Part shown: positions 15,649 to 24,295 of the stretch, piece by piece | Position numbering within the stretch: the first letter of the stretch is position 1 | How the letters are laid out: every line of letters starts with the position of its first letter | Assembly: GCA_031280635.1 (NCBI GenBank) | Contig: JAITGK010000176.1 | Span: forward strand, 1-37,145 | Length of the DNA stretch: 37,145 nucleotides | Source of the DNA: Synergistaceae bacterium | Lineage (GTDB): Bacteria > Synergistota > Synergistia > Synergistales > Aminobacteriaceae | Reading direction: 5' to 3' | The notes under the pieces: model-generated | Told to the model about the DNA's origin: nothing | What the model saw: only the letters and a program-made list of their open reading frames with translations | The model's database searches: none | Made by a program: the position numbers and the translations under genes

Positions 15649-16202
15649 ACCCACAGAACTTTCAGGCTGAAGTCGCAGTAGACCCTGGCCTTTCTGGCCC
15701 TCCCGCTCATCACGTCGAAGGTGTAAGCGGAGTCCAGGGAGTTGGGCGTGAAAGCGCGTTTCACGACCGTGTAGCCTACGTGGTCGGCAACAGAGAATAC
15801 CCGCTCCAGCGACGAGCCCGCCATTTCCGGTCCCACAAAGGGCGGTAGGGGGTCTCCCGCGAACACGGCCTTGCCCTCCATGGTGGAAGCGCGAGCGCCC
15901 GTTCCCCCCCCGCCGAGGTTGTCGCCCGGCAGAGCGCCTGGCGCAAAGCCGGTAGCCGTCGTAGGCCTTCTTGGAGTGGCTACCGCTCTCAGGTCCACGC
16001 CCGGCCCTGAACCTGACGGCCCCGCGCCTAGTCTGGCAGCCGCGTCGTTAGCGGCTTGAGTTCTCGCGTTGGAGCCCGAGACGGCCCCCAGCCTCGCCGG
16101 GGCCGCGGAAGCCGCTCCTACGAAACTCACGAGAAACACAAAACTCACAAAACCCACAAAAAACACGGCCAGCGTCCGCAACGGTTTTGCCCTACAACGC
16201 AA
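15639..16202 (-). CDS. Small exported protein of unknown function
   Basis: A 187-residue product with a clear signal peptide: a basic N-terminus, a hydrophobic core built from Phe/Val repeats (FFVGFVSFVFLVSFVG) and a likely cleavage site at AASAAPA. A low-complexity Ala/Gly/Pro-rich middle follows (about 45-110), then a folded C-terminal part (about 115-187) with VFAGDPLPPFVGPEM and YTFDVMSGRARKARVYCDFSLKVLWVEN. TTG 16202 is chosen because GGGAGG lies 8 bases upstream; a TTG at 16259 has no ribosome site. A run of eight C (15904-15911 on the plus strand) encodes the Gly run. The stop codon lies within repeat R3. I do not recognise the family. Confidence 0.6.
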   Translation of the reverse strand: MRCRAKPLRTLAVFFVGFVSFVFLVSFVGAASAAPARLGAVSGSNARTQAANDAAARLGAGPSGSGPGVDLRAVATPRRPTTATGFAPGALPGDNLGGGGTGARASTMEGKAVFAGDPLPPFVGPEMAGSSLERVFSVADHVGYTVVKRAFTPNSLDSAYTFDVMSGRARKARVYCDFSLKVLWVEN

Positions 16203-16281
16203 TCTCAACGCCTCCCGATCTTTATTTTTTTCGACGGCTCTATTATGACACGACGTCAAGGATTTTTATACAGCATTCCGT

Positions 16282-17322
16282 TTAGGCGGGATAGACGGGT
16301 TTCATTGTGAGGCCGGAGGTCTCGGGGAGGCCCAGCATCAAGTTGGCGCACTGGACGGCCGTCCCGGCGGCGCCCTTCATGAGGTTGTCAATGGCGGAGA
16401 CCACCAACAGCCGCTCCCCGTCCTCGTGCAGCGAGAATCCCGTCAACGCCCGGTTGCTGCCCAGCACCAGGCGCGGGTCGGGCAGGCGAAGATGGGGTGG
16501 GCGCGCGGGCGATAGAGTCCAAAAAGGCTGATCCCCCACCGCGGCGCGGTAGGCCTTCCATAGCTCCGGCTCATTGACTTTACGGGACAAACGCGCCTGA
16601 GCCAGCATTTGAACGCCCCGCACCATGGGGGCGGCAGTCATGGTCATGGTGAAGGCGGACTCAGGAAGCCCGCACTCCTGCGCCACCTCGGCCAGGTGAC
16701 GGTGGCGGAAGGGCTCGTACACCCGCATCGTTCGATCCCGATAGGGGTGGTGCCCTCCCCGCGACGGCGCGGCCCCTGCCTCAGAGGAGCCCACCCGAAG
16801 CTCCAGTCGCGCTTCGGCCACCAGTCCCACCTTGGTCAAAGGCGCGAGCCCCAAAATCGCGCAAGCCGCGTTGCACCCCACCCCGCTGGACAGAGAAGCG
16901 CCCCGTAGCTCTTCTCGGTGCAGCTCCGGCAGGCCGTAGACCGCTTCTTTCATCAAATCAGGCGCTGGATGCTCCTGTTCGTACCACTTTTTATACGCCG
17001 CCATGTTCCTAAGGCGCACGTCGGCGGAAAGGTCCGCTACCTTCACGCCGCGCTTCCGGTACTCCGATATCACGGGCCAGGACGCCTTGTGAGGCAGAGC
17101 CAAAAACGCCACATCCACAGGCGCGGTCAGCGCGTCGGTGGGCGTGGCGAAAGTCATCTCCGGGAAGTCGGCCCTCAGATGCGGGTGTACCGTCCAGACC
17201 GGCTGAACGGCCTTGCCGCGCGAAACGGCAACGGTAAGCTCAATCTCTGGGTGTCCCGCCAAGATACGCAACACCTCGCCCCCCGTCATTCCACTCGCGC
17301 CCCAAACGGCGGCTTTCAGCAT
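16282..17322 (-). CDS. lysY: LysW-aminoadipate/N-acetylglutamyl-phosphate semialdehyde-forming reductase (LysY/ArgC family)
   Basis: An ArgC-family NADPH-dependent reductase of 346 residues. It has the N-terminal Rossmann motif VWGASGMTGGEVLRIL, LALPHKAS, and the catalytic Cys in SSGVGCNAACAILGL (about residues 140-154). That active site has GCNA, as in the LysY branch acting on LysW-bound substrates, rather than the GCYPT usual in ArgC. GGHHPYRDRTMRVYEPFRHRH supplies the expected His/Arg region, and NLMKGAAGTAVQCANLMLGLPE closes the protein. It follows lysX and lysW on the same strand, with repeat R4 filling most of the 107-base gap. Context makes reduction of LysW-gamma-aminoadipyl phosphate (lysine) or LysW-glutamyl phosphate (arginine) the likely reaction. 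ATG 17322 has GAAGGGA upstream. Confidence 0.85.
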   Translation of the reverse strand: MLKAAVWGASGMTGGEVLRILAGHPEIELTVAVSRGKAVQPVWTVHPHLRADFPEMTFATPTDALTAPVDVAFLALPHKASWPVISEYRKRGVKVADLSADVRLRNMAAYKKWYEQEHPAPDLMKEAVYGLPELHREELRGASLSSGVGCNAACAILGLAPLTKVGLVAEARLELRVGSSEAGAAPSRGGHHPYRDRTMRVYEPFRHRHLAEVAQECGLPESAFTMTMTAAPMVRGVQMLAQARLSRKVNEPELWKAYRAAVGDQPFWTLSPARPPHLRLPDPRLVLGSNRALTGFSLHEDGERLLVVSAIDNLMKGAAGTAVQCANLMLGLPETSGLTMKPVYPA

Positions 17323-17350
17323 GGATTTCCCTTCTTTCTTGCTTCTTTAT

Positions 17351-17441
17351 GAAAACGCTGATCAAACTCTTTGGGGCCTCGCCCCAAACCCTGACTTAGG
17401 GGTCGCAGACCCCTAAGAACCCCATTTGATCAGCGCTTCCT
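17351..17441. repeat. Short inverted-repeat element, copy R4
   Basis: The best-preserved copy, about 90 bp, with left end GAAAACGCTGATCAAA and right end TTTGATCAGCGCTTCC, near-perfect inverted repeats. The inside has TTGGGGCCTCGCCCCAA and AGGGGTCGCAGACCCCT hairpins. Internal order shows it is inverted relative to R2, R3 and R5. It overlaps the 3' end of lysX and provides that gene's final Lys-Arg codons and stop. Confidence 0.78.
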
Positions 17442-18302
17442 TACCTTCTGAAATTCAAGCGCCGCGTGCTCCACCATGAGTCGGGCCACGTCAATGCCCG
17501 TGGCGGCCACGGTGCCGTGGAACTCCGGCTGTCCGTTGACCTCGTTGACGACCCAACCCAACGGGGTCTTGAAAATGTCCACAGCTAGGAAGTCCCCACC
17601 GATGACCTTCGCCGTCCGTTCAAGCAAGCTTTCGAGTTCCGCGTCTATCGGATAGGGCTCCGGCGTCGCGCCCCGGGCGGTGTTGGTGATCCAATGGGCG
17701 CTGGAGCGTTTCATCAGGGTTGCGGTCTTTCCGCCGATCATCACAGCGCGGAGGTCGAACCCGCCTTTCTCCACGTACTCCTGAATAAAAAAAACGGAGT
17801 GCGCGGGGCCCATATGGGCCTTGTGCTCCACCACCGCCTCGCAGGCCTCCCGGTCAGAGACCTTCGCCAGCAGACGTCCCCAGCTCCCCACAGGGGGCTT
17901 GAACACCACTGGATAGCCCAGGGATTCCACGGCCTTCACCGCGCCCTCAGGTGACGTCGCCGCGCGCCAAGCGGGCTGAGGTATCCTCTCCGCGTCCAAG
18001 GCCGCCGCCGTGGCGATCTTGTCCCCGCAGAGCAACACGGATGCCGACGGATTGATGACCCGAAGGCCCCGTCCCTCCAAAAGTTGGGTCAAGGCCACGT
18101 TCTGCGTCTGAGAGACACAGCGACAGAGGGCCGCGTCCCCGGCCTCCGCGTCCGCGAAGTCGTCGGGCCAAACAAGGGCGTCCACGTCTCGGAAGCTCAC
18201 GCGGAACGCCCCGCCCTCGTTTCGTAACGCTTCCGCCGCGCGGAGAAGCGCCTTCTCCTCCATACGCAGGCGCGAGTAGAAAATATGAAGCGTACCCCCC
18301 AT
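17430..18302 (-). CDS. lysX: LysW-alpha-aminoadipate (or glutamate) ligase, ATP-grasp
   Basis: A RimK-type ATP-grasp enzyme of 290 residues, the usual LysX length. It ligates the alpha-amino group of aminoadipate (or glutamate) to the C-terminal Glu of the carrier protein LysW. Seen are the ATP-grasp start INPSASVLLCGDKIATAAAL (about 92-111), YPVVFKPPVGSWGRLLAKV (glycine-rich loop), FFIQEYVEK, the DLRAVMIGGK strand, SAHWITNTARGA, and metal-binding FLAVDIFKT with VVNEVNGQPEFHG. The start lies 5 bases after the lysW stop, so coupling is likely. The last codons and TGA stop (17430-17432) lie inside repeat R4, so the native C-terminus may have been altered by that insertion. Confidence 0.9.
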   Translation of the reverse strand: MGGTLHIFYSRLRMEEKALLRAAEALRNEGGAFRVSFRDVDALVWPDDFADAEAGDAALCRCVSQTQNVALTQLLEGRGLRVINPSASVLLCGDKIATAAALDAERIPQPAWRAATSPEGAVKAVESLGYPVVFKPPVGSWGRLLAKVSDREACEAVVEHKAHMGPAHSVFFIQEYVEKGGFDLRAVMIGGKTATLMKRSSAHWITNTARGATPEPYPIDAELESLLERTAKVIGGDFLAVDIFKTPLGWVVNEVNGQPEFHGTVAATGIDVARLMVEHAALEFQKVRKR

Positions 18303-18307
18303 GCCGA

Positions 18308-18478
18308 CTACTCGCCCCAGTCCTCCTGAACTTCAGGCGCTTCCACGAGGGTCAAGGGCGACAGCGAGGCCACCTCCAACTCCATTCCGCAGTCGGCGCA
18401 GGTCAAAAGCTCTCCCTCCATCACGTCGTCCGCCACTTTTACCACGGCGTCACATACAGGACACGTCGCGCTGCTCAT
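18308..18478 (-). CDS. lysW: Amino-group carrier protein LysW
   Basis: A 56-residue acidic zinc-ribbon protein. Cys6-x2-Cys9 and Cys27-x2-Cys30 form the zinc site (CPVC and CADC), and the protein ends in EDWGE, the hallmark C-terminus whose last Glu is joined to the substrate amino group. Size and spacing match the Thermus-type LysW closely. ATG 18478 is chosen over an upstream in-frame TTG at 18511 because it begins the family N-terminus; GAGGGG lies about 12 bases before it. It is the first gene of lysW-lysX-lysY and lies some 54 bases after the predicted transcript start of the promoter at 18539-18567. Confidence 0.93.
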   Translation of the reverse strand: MSSATCPVCDAVVKVADDVMEGELLTCADCGMELEVASLSPLTLVEAPEVQEDWGE

Positions 18479-18538
18479 GTAAAATAAAATCCCCTCTCTT
18501 CGCGCGCTCAAAACACGCCTAGTGTTATTGCGCGGGAA

Positions 18539-18567
18539 ATAATAAACCTTAGTTGTTTTTTTGTCAA
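18539..18567 (-). promoter_or_regulatory. Near-consensus sigma70 promoter for lysW-lysX-lysY
   Basis: On the minus strand TTGACA (18567-18562), a 17-base A-rich spacer and TATTAT (18544-18539). The expected start near 18532 gives a leader of about 54 bases. No operator repeat is obvious. Confidence 0.8.
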
Positions 18568-18583
18568 CGAATAAACATAATTT

Positions 18584-18606
18584 AAAAAGGGGGCCTCAGC
18601 CCCCCA
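18584..18606 (-). terminator. Rho-independent terminator of the subtilase gene
   Basis: On the minus strand GGGGG and CCCCC arms around a short CTGAG-containing loop are followed by five T, 24-46 bases beyond the subtilase stop codon. Confidence 0.75.
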
Positions 18607-18629
18607 ACAGCGTTGCCGCCTCAGTTCCG

Positions 18630-20471
18630 TCAGCGCTTGCGGCGCTTCTCGCGCGCCAACACTCCGCCCGCCAGAAGCAGCGCGAACATCCCAAACCCCA
18701 CGTTGTTCCCGCAGTTGTCGTTGGGCGAGTCGCCGTTCCCTGGTTGGGCGACGGCTACGACAACCACATTGACCTCGGCCTTTATACTCGCGTTGGTCTG
18801 TAACGCGACCGTGACGACCGTTTCCCCGTAGGCCTTCGTCGTGACCGTCCCATTGGAGTCCACCGTCGCCGCCGACGGGTTGGAGCTCGTCCAGCTCACC
18901 CCTTTGTCGGCGGCCTCCTCTGGCGTCACCACGGCCGCGAAGGTCTTTGTTTGACCCAGGGGCGCCTCCACCCGCCCTGCCGGTCTTACCGCGACGCCAG
19001 TGGCTGCCACGTCTGAAGGCGGGGAAGTAACCGCCCCGCCGATGTTCAGCAGACCGTACTTCGACATATTCGCCGGGTTTTGGGAGTGATCCGCCTTTTG
19101 AAGCAAGTGACTCTTGAGTTGCGAGGCGGTCAGGTTTTCGTTGCCGAGTTTCGACGCCAGCAACACCAAGGCCCCCGTCACGTGCGGGGTTGCCATGGAG
19201 GTACCCCGCTTTTCTCCATAGCTACTGCTACTGTCATAAAGCGTGCTCAAAATACTCTCGCCCGGCGCGACTAGGTGGACATAGGCATTGCTGTAGTTGG
19301 AAAAGCCGCTCTTTTGTACGGTTGTCGATACGCTGCCCACCACAATCATGTTGTTCAGTCCGATAAAGGAGGCCGGGTAGACATAGCTTCCCGCTGGCAC
19401 AAGGGTTCCCCCAATGAGCATGGGGGCCGGCGTGGGCTTTCCCACCTCGACCCCTTCGTTGCCCGCCGCGACGACGATCACCGTTTTGTTCAGGCTGTCA
19501 AACTGTTTGAAGGCGAGGTACAGCGGGTCACTCGCGATGTCCTCTGGGGACACTGTCGCGTATCCCCCCAGCGACAGGTTCACCGCCGGGATTTTTTTGC
19601 CCTCATTCAATCGCGCGGTAAGGTATTCAAAGCCCTTTATTATTCTGCTCATGCTTCCGCTCCCGGACGCGTCGAAGTTCCTCAGGGCGATGAGGCTCAC
19701 CTTCCAGTTGACCCCCGTTACGCCTACGCTGTTGTTTCCAGCCGCGCCAATAGTGCCGCTGACGTGGGTGCCGTGGCCGTTGTCGTCGCCGAAGTAGTCG
19801 GCGCCCTTCTCGTTCTCGATGAGGTTGGCTCCGATGATCGCGCCCGGATTAGAGCCGCCTGGAAGGTCCTGGTGATCTTTTTTTATTCCGCTGTCGATGA
19901 CCGCGGCGTAGATAGCGCTGTCCCCTGAGGTCACATCCCAAGCGTCAGGGGCCTTGATCAGAGTCATGCCCCAAAGCTCGCTATAGCGGGGATCATTTGG
20001 TATCGTCGCCATGACGCGCACGATGTAGTTGGGTGAGGCGCAGACAACGTCGGGGTGTTTTTTGAGATCCGCCAGCAATTGCTCGGTGGTCTTGGCGTTG
20101 GACTTCAGCAGGGCGAACACGCCAACCCCGGAGGACGAAAGCGCGGCGTGAGTTTCCACCCCGGAGATCCCCCCCACCTCCGAGGCCACGCGATCGGTGA
20201 TGGTCTCCGCCGCTACGCGGGCTGCGGCGCTCTGGGCCTGGGTGCGCGTCAGAAGACCCGCAGACAGGGGAAACGCCGTCGCTCCCCGCGCCCGGAGTAC
20301 GACCATGGCTTCCCCCTCGACGTAGTTCCTGTTCCGCGCCCCGGCAACCTGAACAGGGCTATCGCCAAGATACCCCCCCCCCCCAGTCCTGGCCCACGCG
20401 CCAGCGGCCAGAACCATCACCGCCAGAGCCATCAGCGCCAACAGTCCCCAACACGTTTTTTTCGCCTTCAT
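18630..20471 (-). CDS. Exported subtilisin-like serine protease with Ig-like domain and Synergist-CTERM anchor
   Basis: A 613-residue S8 peptidase. In order: a signal peptide (MKAKKTCWGL... to AGAWA); a Gly run encoded by a G12 tract; a propeptide-like region (about 40-150); the catalytic domain with Asp in YAAVIDSGIKKDHQD, His in NGHGTHVSGTIGA, oxyanion Asn in VVAAGNEG and Ser in GTSMATPHVTGA; a Big2-like bacterial Ig domain (about 500-575, GVSWTSSNPSAATVDSNGTVT); and a C-terminus NDNCGNNVGFGMFALLLAGG plus a basic tail, matching the Synergist-CTERM sorting pattern. ATG 20471 is chosen because AGGAGA sits 6 bases upstream; in-frame starts further 5' lack this. It is monocistronic with its own promoter and terminator. 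Its substrate is unknown. Confidence 0.9.
   Translation of the reverse strand: MKAKKTCWGLLALMALAVMVLAAGAWARTGGGGYLGDSPVQVAGARNRNYVEGEAMVVLRARGATAFPLSAGLLTRTQAQSAAARVAAETITDRVASEVGGISGVETHAALSSSGVGVFALLKSNAKTTEQLLADLKKHPDVVCASPNYIVRVMATIPNDPRYSELWGMTLIKAPDAWDVTSGDSAIYAAVIDSGIKKDHQDLPGGSNPGAIIGANLIENEKGADYFGDDNGHGTHVSGTIGAAGNNSVGVTGVNWKVSLIALRNFDASGSGSMSRIIKGFEYLTARLNEGKKIPAVNLSLGGYATVSPEDIASDPLYLAFKQFDSLNKTVIVVAAGNEGVEVGKPTPAPMLIGGTLVPAGSYVYPASFIGLNNMIVVGSVSTTVQKSGFSNYSNAYVHLVAPGESILSTLYDSSSSYGEKRGTSMATPHVTGALVLLASKLGNENLTASQLKSHLLQKADHSQNPANMSKYGLLNIGGAVTSPPSDVAATGVAVRPAGRVEAPLGQTKTFAAVVTPEEAADKGVSWTSSNPSAATVDSNGTVTTKAYGETVVTVALQTNASIKAEVNVVVVAVAQPGNGDSPNDNCGNNVGFGMFALLLAGGVLAREKRRKR
20373..20384 (-). 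repeat. 12-G homopolymer inside the subtilase coding region
   Basis: Twelve consecutive C on the plus strand (G on the coding strand) encode four Gly a few residues after the signal peptide. At the present length the gene is in frame. Gain or loss of one or two bases would stop translation near the N-terminus. Homopolymers of this length are typical slipped-strand contingency sites in other bacteria, but variation here is not shown. Confidence 0.85.
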
Positions 20472-20581
20472 GTTCATTCTCCTTTTTTGATGTCGTTCAA
20501 ATCCCCCTATAACAGCCGCCATTCGAAACACCCGTCCCACTTTTTTACACCTCACCCTCCCTCCTTATAATATTATTTTGG

Positions 20582-20590
20582 ATTATAGCA
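20582..20590 (-). promoter_or_regulatory. Probable extended -10 promoter of the subtilase gene
   Basis: On the minus strand TGCTATAAT (20590 to 20582) is a perfect extended -10. A weak -35-like CTGACT lies about 20 bases upstream, which is long. It would give a leader of about 100 bases. Confidence 0.45.
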
Positions 20591-20673
20591 TCACTTCCGC
20601 GCGATCGAGTCAGGAGCAAATGAATCAAACCAAACATAAATTCCACTTGCTTGCCTCCCTATATTATGTGTTT

Positions 20674-20758
20674 GGGAAACGCTGGCTAAATGGGATTCTT
20701 AGAGGTCCCCCCTAAGTGGGGGGGCGGAGCCCCATTATAGATTGAATCAGCGCTTTCT
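20674..20758. repeat. Short inverted-repeat element, copy R5
   Basis: The left end is GGGAAACGCTGGCTAAATGG; inside are GATTCTTAGAGGTCCCCCC and the hairpin GGGCGGAGCCCC; the right end is GAATCAGCGCTTTCT. This copy lies between two divergent promoters instead of at a gene 3' end. Apart from it, the promoters and the leader, 20472-20957 contains nothing that I can call. Confidence 0.68.
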
Positions 20759-20781
20759 TTGCCCAGCGTTCACTATGTCGC

Positions 20782-20808
20782 TTGACTTACTGAGAGGTAT
20801 GGTATAAT
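20782..20808 (+). promoter_or_regulatory. Strong promoter of the LysM/M23 peptidase gene
   Basis: TTGACT (20782-20787), a 15-base spacer, and an extended -10 TGGTATAAT (20800-20808). The short spacer is offset by the TGn extension. The transcript is expected to start near 20815, leaving a 5' leader of about 143 bases. Confidence 0.75.
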
Positions 20809-20848
20809 GCAGAGCAGTTCGTCTTGCTGAATTGGCCATATACGTTCC

Positions 20849-20940
20849 TGAAACCCTAAAGGGCGCGGGTTTTACTTAAGAAACACGCCTGTGGGCGAGT
20901 AGGTGAACATCTTGTAAATTCGACCCTTGGTCGGGTTTCA
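20849..20940 (+). promoter_or_regulatory. Structured 5' leader of the M23 peptidase gene
   Basis: TGAAACCC (20849-20856) and GGGTTTCA (20933-20940) are perfect complements and would close a domain of about 92 nt. Inside are plausible hairpins: GGCG/CGCC plus GTTT/AAAC (about 20862-20889), AGGT-GAAC-ATCT (about 20901-20912) and CGACC/GGTCG (20921-20933). The closing 3' strand ends just before the ribosome site (CAGGAGGG, 20944-20951), so opening or closing it could affect translation. I could not match it to a known riboswitch, 6S or T-box pattern. Confidence 0.5.
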
Positions 20941-20957
20941 ATGCAGGAGGGATGTAA

Positions 20958-22493
20958 TTGAAAACATCCAGACGCCGAAGCGCGCCATCGTCCCCAGAGA
21001 TACGATGGGGTTTTGGTCTTTTGATAATTTTGATGTTTGGATTATCCGTCTTTTTGATCGTTTCCGCGGGAAGTCGTTTTTCGGGGCTAGGAATAGCCTG
21101 GGGCAACCTAGTGGATCAGGGTAAAGAGAAGGGCGCGTCGGATTTTCTGGTGATGGACTTGAGCGACGCCGCCTACGCGGATCAGCTCCCTGACGGGCGG
21201 TACGCGCGGGTGGATAATCCGGTTGTGGAAAACGCTTTAAGGCCTCCCCAGGAGCTGGACGCTTTCATGGCGTTCCCCGACGCTGAAAACGTGGACCTTC
21301 CCTTTGCCTCCGCCATGGCTTCCTTGCGGCTTCCCGAAACCATCGACGAGCCGGCTGACGCTTTCAGCGCCCTGCCCACCAGTCTCGCGGACTTCGAGTC
21401 CATCGTCCTTAACGCTGCGGAAGACGGGTTGCGTTTGCCGGACGACTTGGAGGACATTCCCGGTATGGAGCTCTTGAGCGACGACATCATCTTCACGGAG
21501 GTTGGGATCAACTGGAAAGAGCACTTTGTCAAGCCCGGAGAGACCCTTTCAGACATCGTTTTGCGTTACGGTGGACTCACTGTCCAGGACGTCCTTCGGG
21601 CCAACGAACTGAAAGACCCCAACCGACTGACGGAAAAACAGCTCCTTCTTATCCCCAACGCTCCCCAACACGTGGAGGACGCGTTGGAGGAAGTGCGGAC
21701 GCGCAAGGCGCGGGTAGCCGCGTTGCGGGAGCAGGCGCATCCCCTCAAGGTGAAGTCTTATACCGTTGTGGCGGGCGACAGCCTTTGGTCCATAGCAAAT
21801 ACCCAGAACCTCGAAGTGGACACGCTGGTGGGGAGCAACGCCTTCAAGGATTCCTCGCTCCTGCATCCGGGCGGCATTCTGCGGGTCCCCAACCAAGATG
21901 GGATTTTCTACCAGCTTAAGAAGGGGGATACCATTGAGAAGGTGGCCAAGCGCTACCAGGTGGCTCTCGACAGAATCCGCAAGGTCAACCCGACCATGGA
22001 CTTGGTTTCGCTGAAGGCGGGCACGGAGATATTTTTGCCTGGCGCGCGCCCCGAGGCGATCGTGGAGGCCCAATCTAAAAAGGCCGGCGCTTCGACCCAG
22101 AAGGCCTCCCGTACCTACCGCTGGCCCCTGATGGGCAGGATCAGCAGCGGCTACGGCTGGCGGCGTCACCCTATCACACGGCGGAGGGATTTCCACACAG
22201 GACTTGACATCAAGGCCAACACGGGGGTTGTCATCCGTAGTTCACGCGAGGGCCAGGTGATATACGCGGGATGGATGGGCGGCTACGGCAAGGTGGTCGT
22301 GGTGGAGCACGGCAGCGGGCAAAAGACCCTTTACGCGCACTGCAGCTCGATTTTGGTGAAGGAGGGCGCCCGCGTCTCCGTAGGGCAGAACATCGCCCGC
22401 GTAGGCTCGACGGGAAGAACCACGGGACCGCATCTTCACTTCGAGGTCCGCAACGGTAACAACCACATGAATCCGCTGAGATACCTGAAATAA
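20958..22493 (+). CDS. Membrane-anchored LysM/M23 peptidoglycan endopeptidase
   Basis: 511 residues starting at TTG 20958, preceded by AGGAGGG. A basic N-terminus and one membrane helix (about 19-38, GLLIILMFGLSVFLIVSAG) are followed by an acidic, poorly structured region to about residue 175. Three LysM-like modules follow: about 186-235 (HFVKPGETLSDIVLRYG), 263-312 (SYTVVAGDSLWSIANTQ) and 313-360 (FYQLKKGDTIEKVAKRY). A C-terminal M23 domain (about 385-510) has intact zinc and catalytic residues in RDFHTGLD, YAHCS and GPHLHFEV. It probably cuts peptide cross-links in periplasmic peptidoglycan, or activates an amidase if divergent. It has its own promoter, a structured leader and a strong terminator. 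Confidence 0.92.
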   Translation: MKTSRRRSAPSSPEIRWGFGLLIILMFGLSVFLIVSAGSRFSGLGIAWGNLVDQGKEKGASDFLVMDLSDAAYADQLPDGRYARVDNPVVENALRPPQELDAFMAFPDAENVDLPFASAMASLRLPETIDEPADAFSALPTSLADFESIVLNAAEDGLRLPDDLEDIPGMELLSDDIIFTEVGINWKEHFVKPGETLSDIVLRYGGLTVQDVLRANELKDPNRLTEKQLLLIPNAPQHVEDALEEVRTRKARVAALREQAHPLKVKSYTVVAGDSLWSIANTQNLEVDTLVGSNAFKDSSLLHPGGILRVPNQDGIFYQLKKGDTIEKVAKRYQVALDRIRKVNPTMDLVSLKAGTEIFLPGARPEAIVEAQSKKAGASTQKASRTYRWPLMGRISSGYGWRRHPITRRRDFHTGLDIKANTGVVIRSSREGQVIYAGWMGGYGKVVVVEHGSGQKTLYAHCSSILVKEGARVSVGQNIARVGSTGRTTGPHLHFEVRNGNNHMNPLRYLK

Positions 22494-22520
22494 GCCTAAA
22501 AAGGACAGGAAACAAACGGG

Positions 22521-22558
22521 CTGGGCCAGAAAGTTTTTTTTTTCTGGTCCAGTTTTTT
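22521..22558 (+). terminator. Rho-independent terminator after the M23 gene
   Basis: CTGGGCCAGA (22521-22530) pairs with TCTGGTCCAG (22543-22552) with one G-U, followed by six T. The loop itself is a T10 run. It separates the peptidase gene from pyrG. Confidence 0.85.
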
Positions 22559-22579
22559 CGTTTCTATTTGCGTTCATAA

Positions 22580-24226
<1,647 letters not shown>

Positions 24227-24245
24227 ATACAAAAAAATGTTTCGC

Positions 24246-24254
24246 TGGTACAAT
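24246..24254 (+). promoter_or_regulatory. Possible extended -10 promoter before the exported-protein genes
   Basis: TGGTACAAT matches an extended -10 with one change, about 42 bases before the TTG start at 24296. No convincing -35 is present, so readthrough from pyrG is also possible. Confidence 0.35.
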
Positions 24255-24295
24255 GAGAAATGAGAAAAACACAACACCTGTGGGAGGTATGAGAT

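Noticed and set aside
15904-15911. Run of eight C in the small exported protein gene as a second phase-variable tract
   Set aside because: Eight bases is short for frequent slippage and it lies in a Gly-rich low-complexity region, so it could be simple codon choice.
16203-16259. TTG 16259 start for the small exported protein
   Set aside because: It has no ribosome site and would put 19 charged residues before the signal peptide. TTG 16202 has GGGAGG at 8 bases.
20815-20957. 6S RNA, T-box or c-di-AMP (ydaO) riboswitch identity for the M23 leader
   Set aside because: None of the hallmark sequences (GGGUGGnACCGCG, or the ydaO core) is present. A faint likeness of the 3' part to 6S RNA is not enough.
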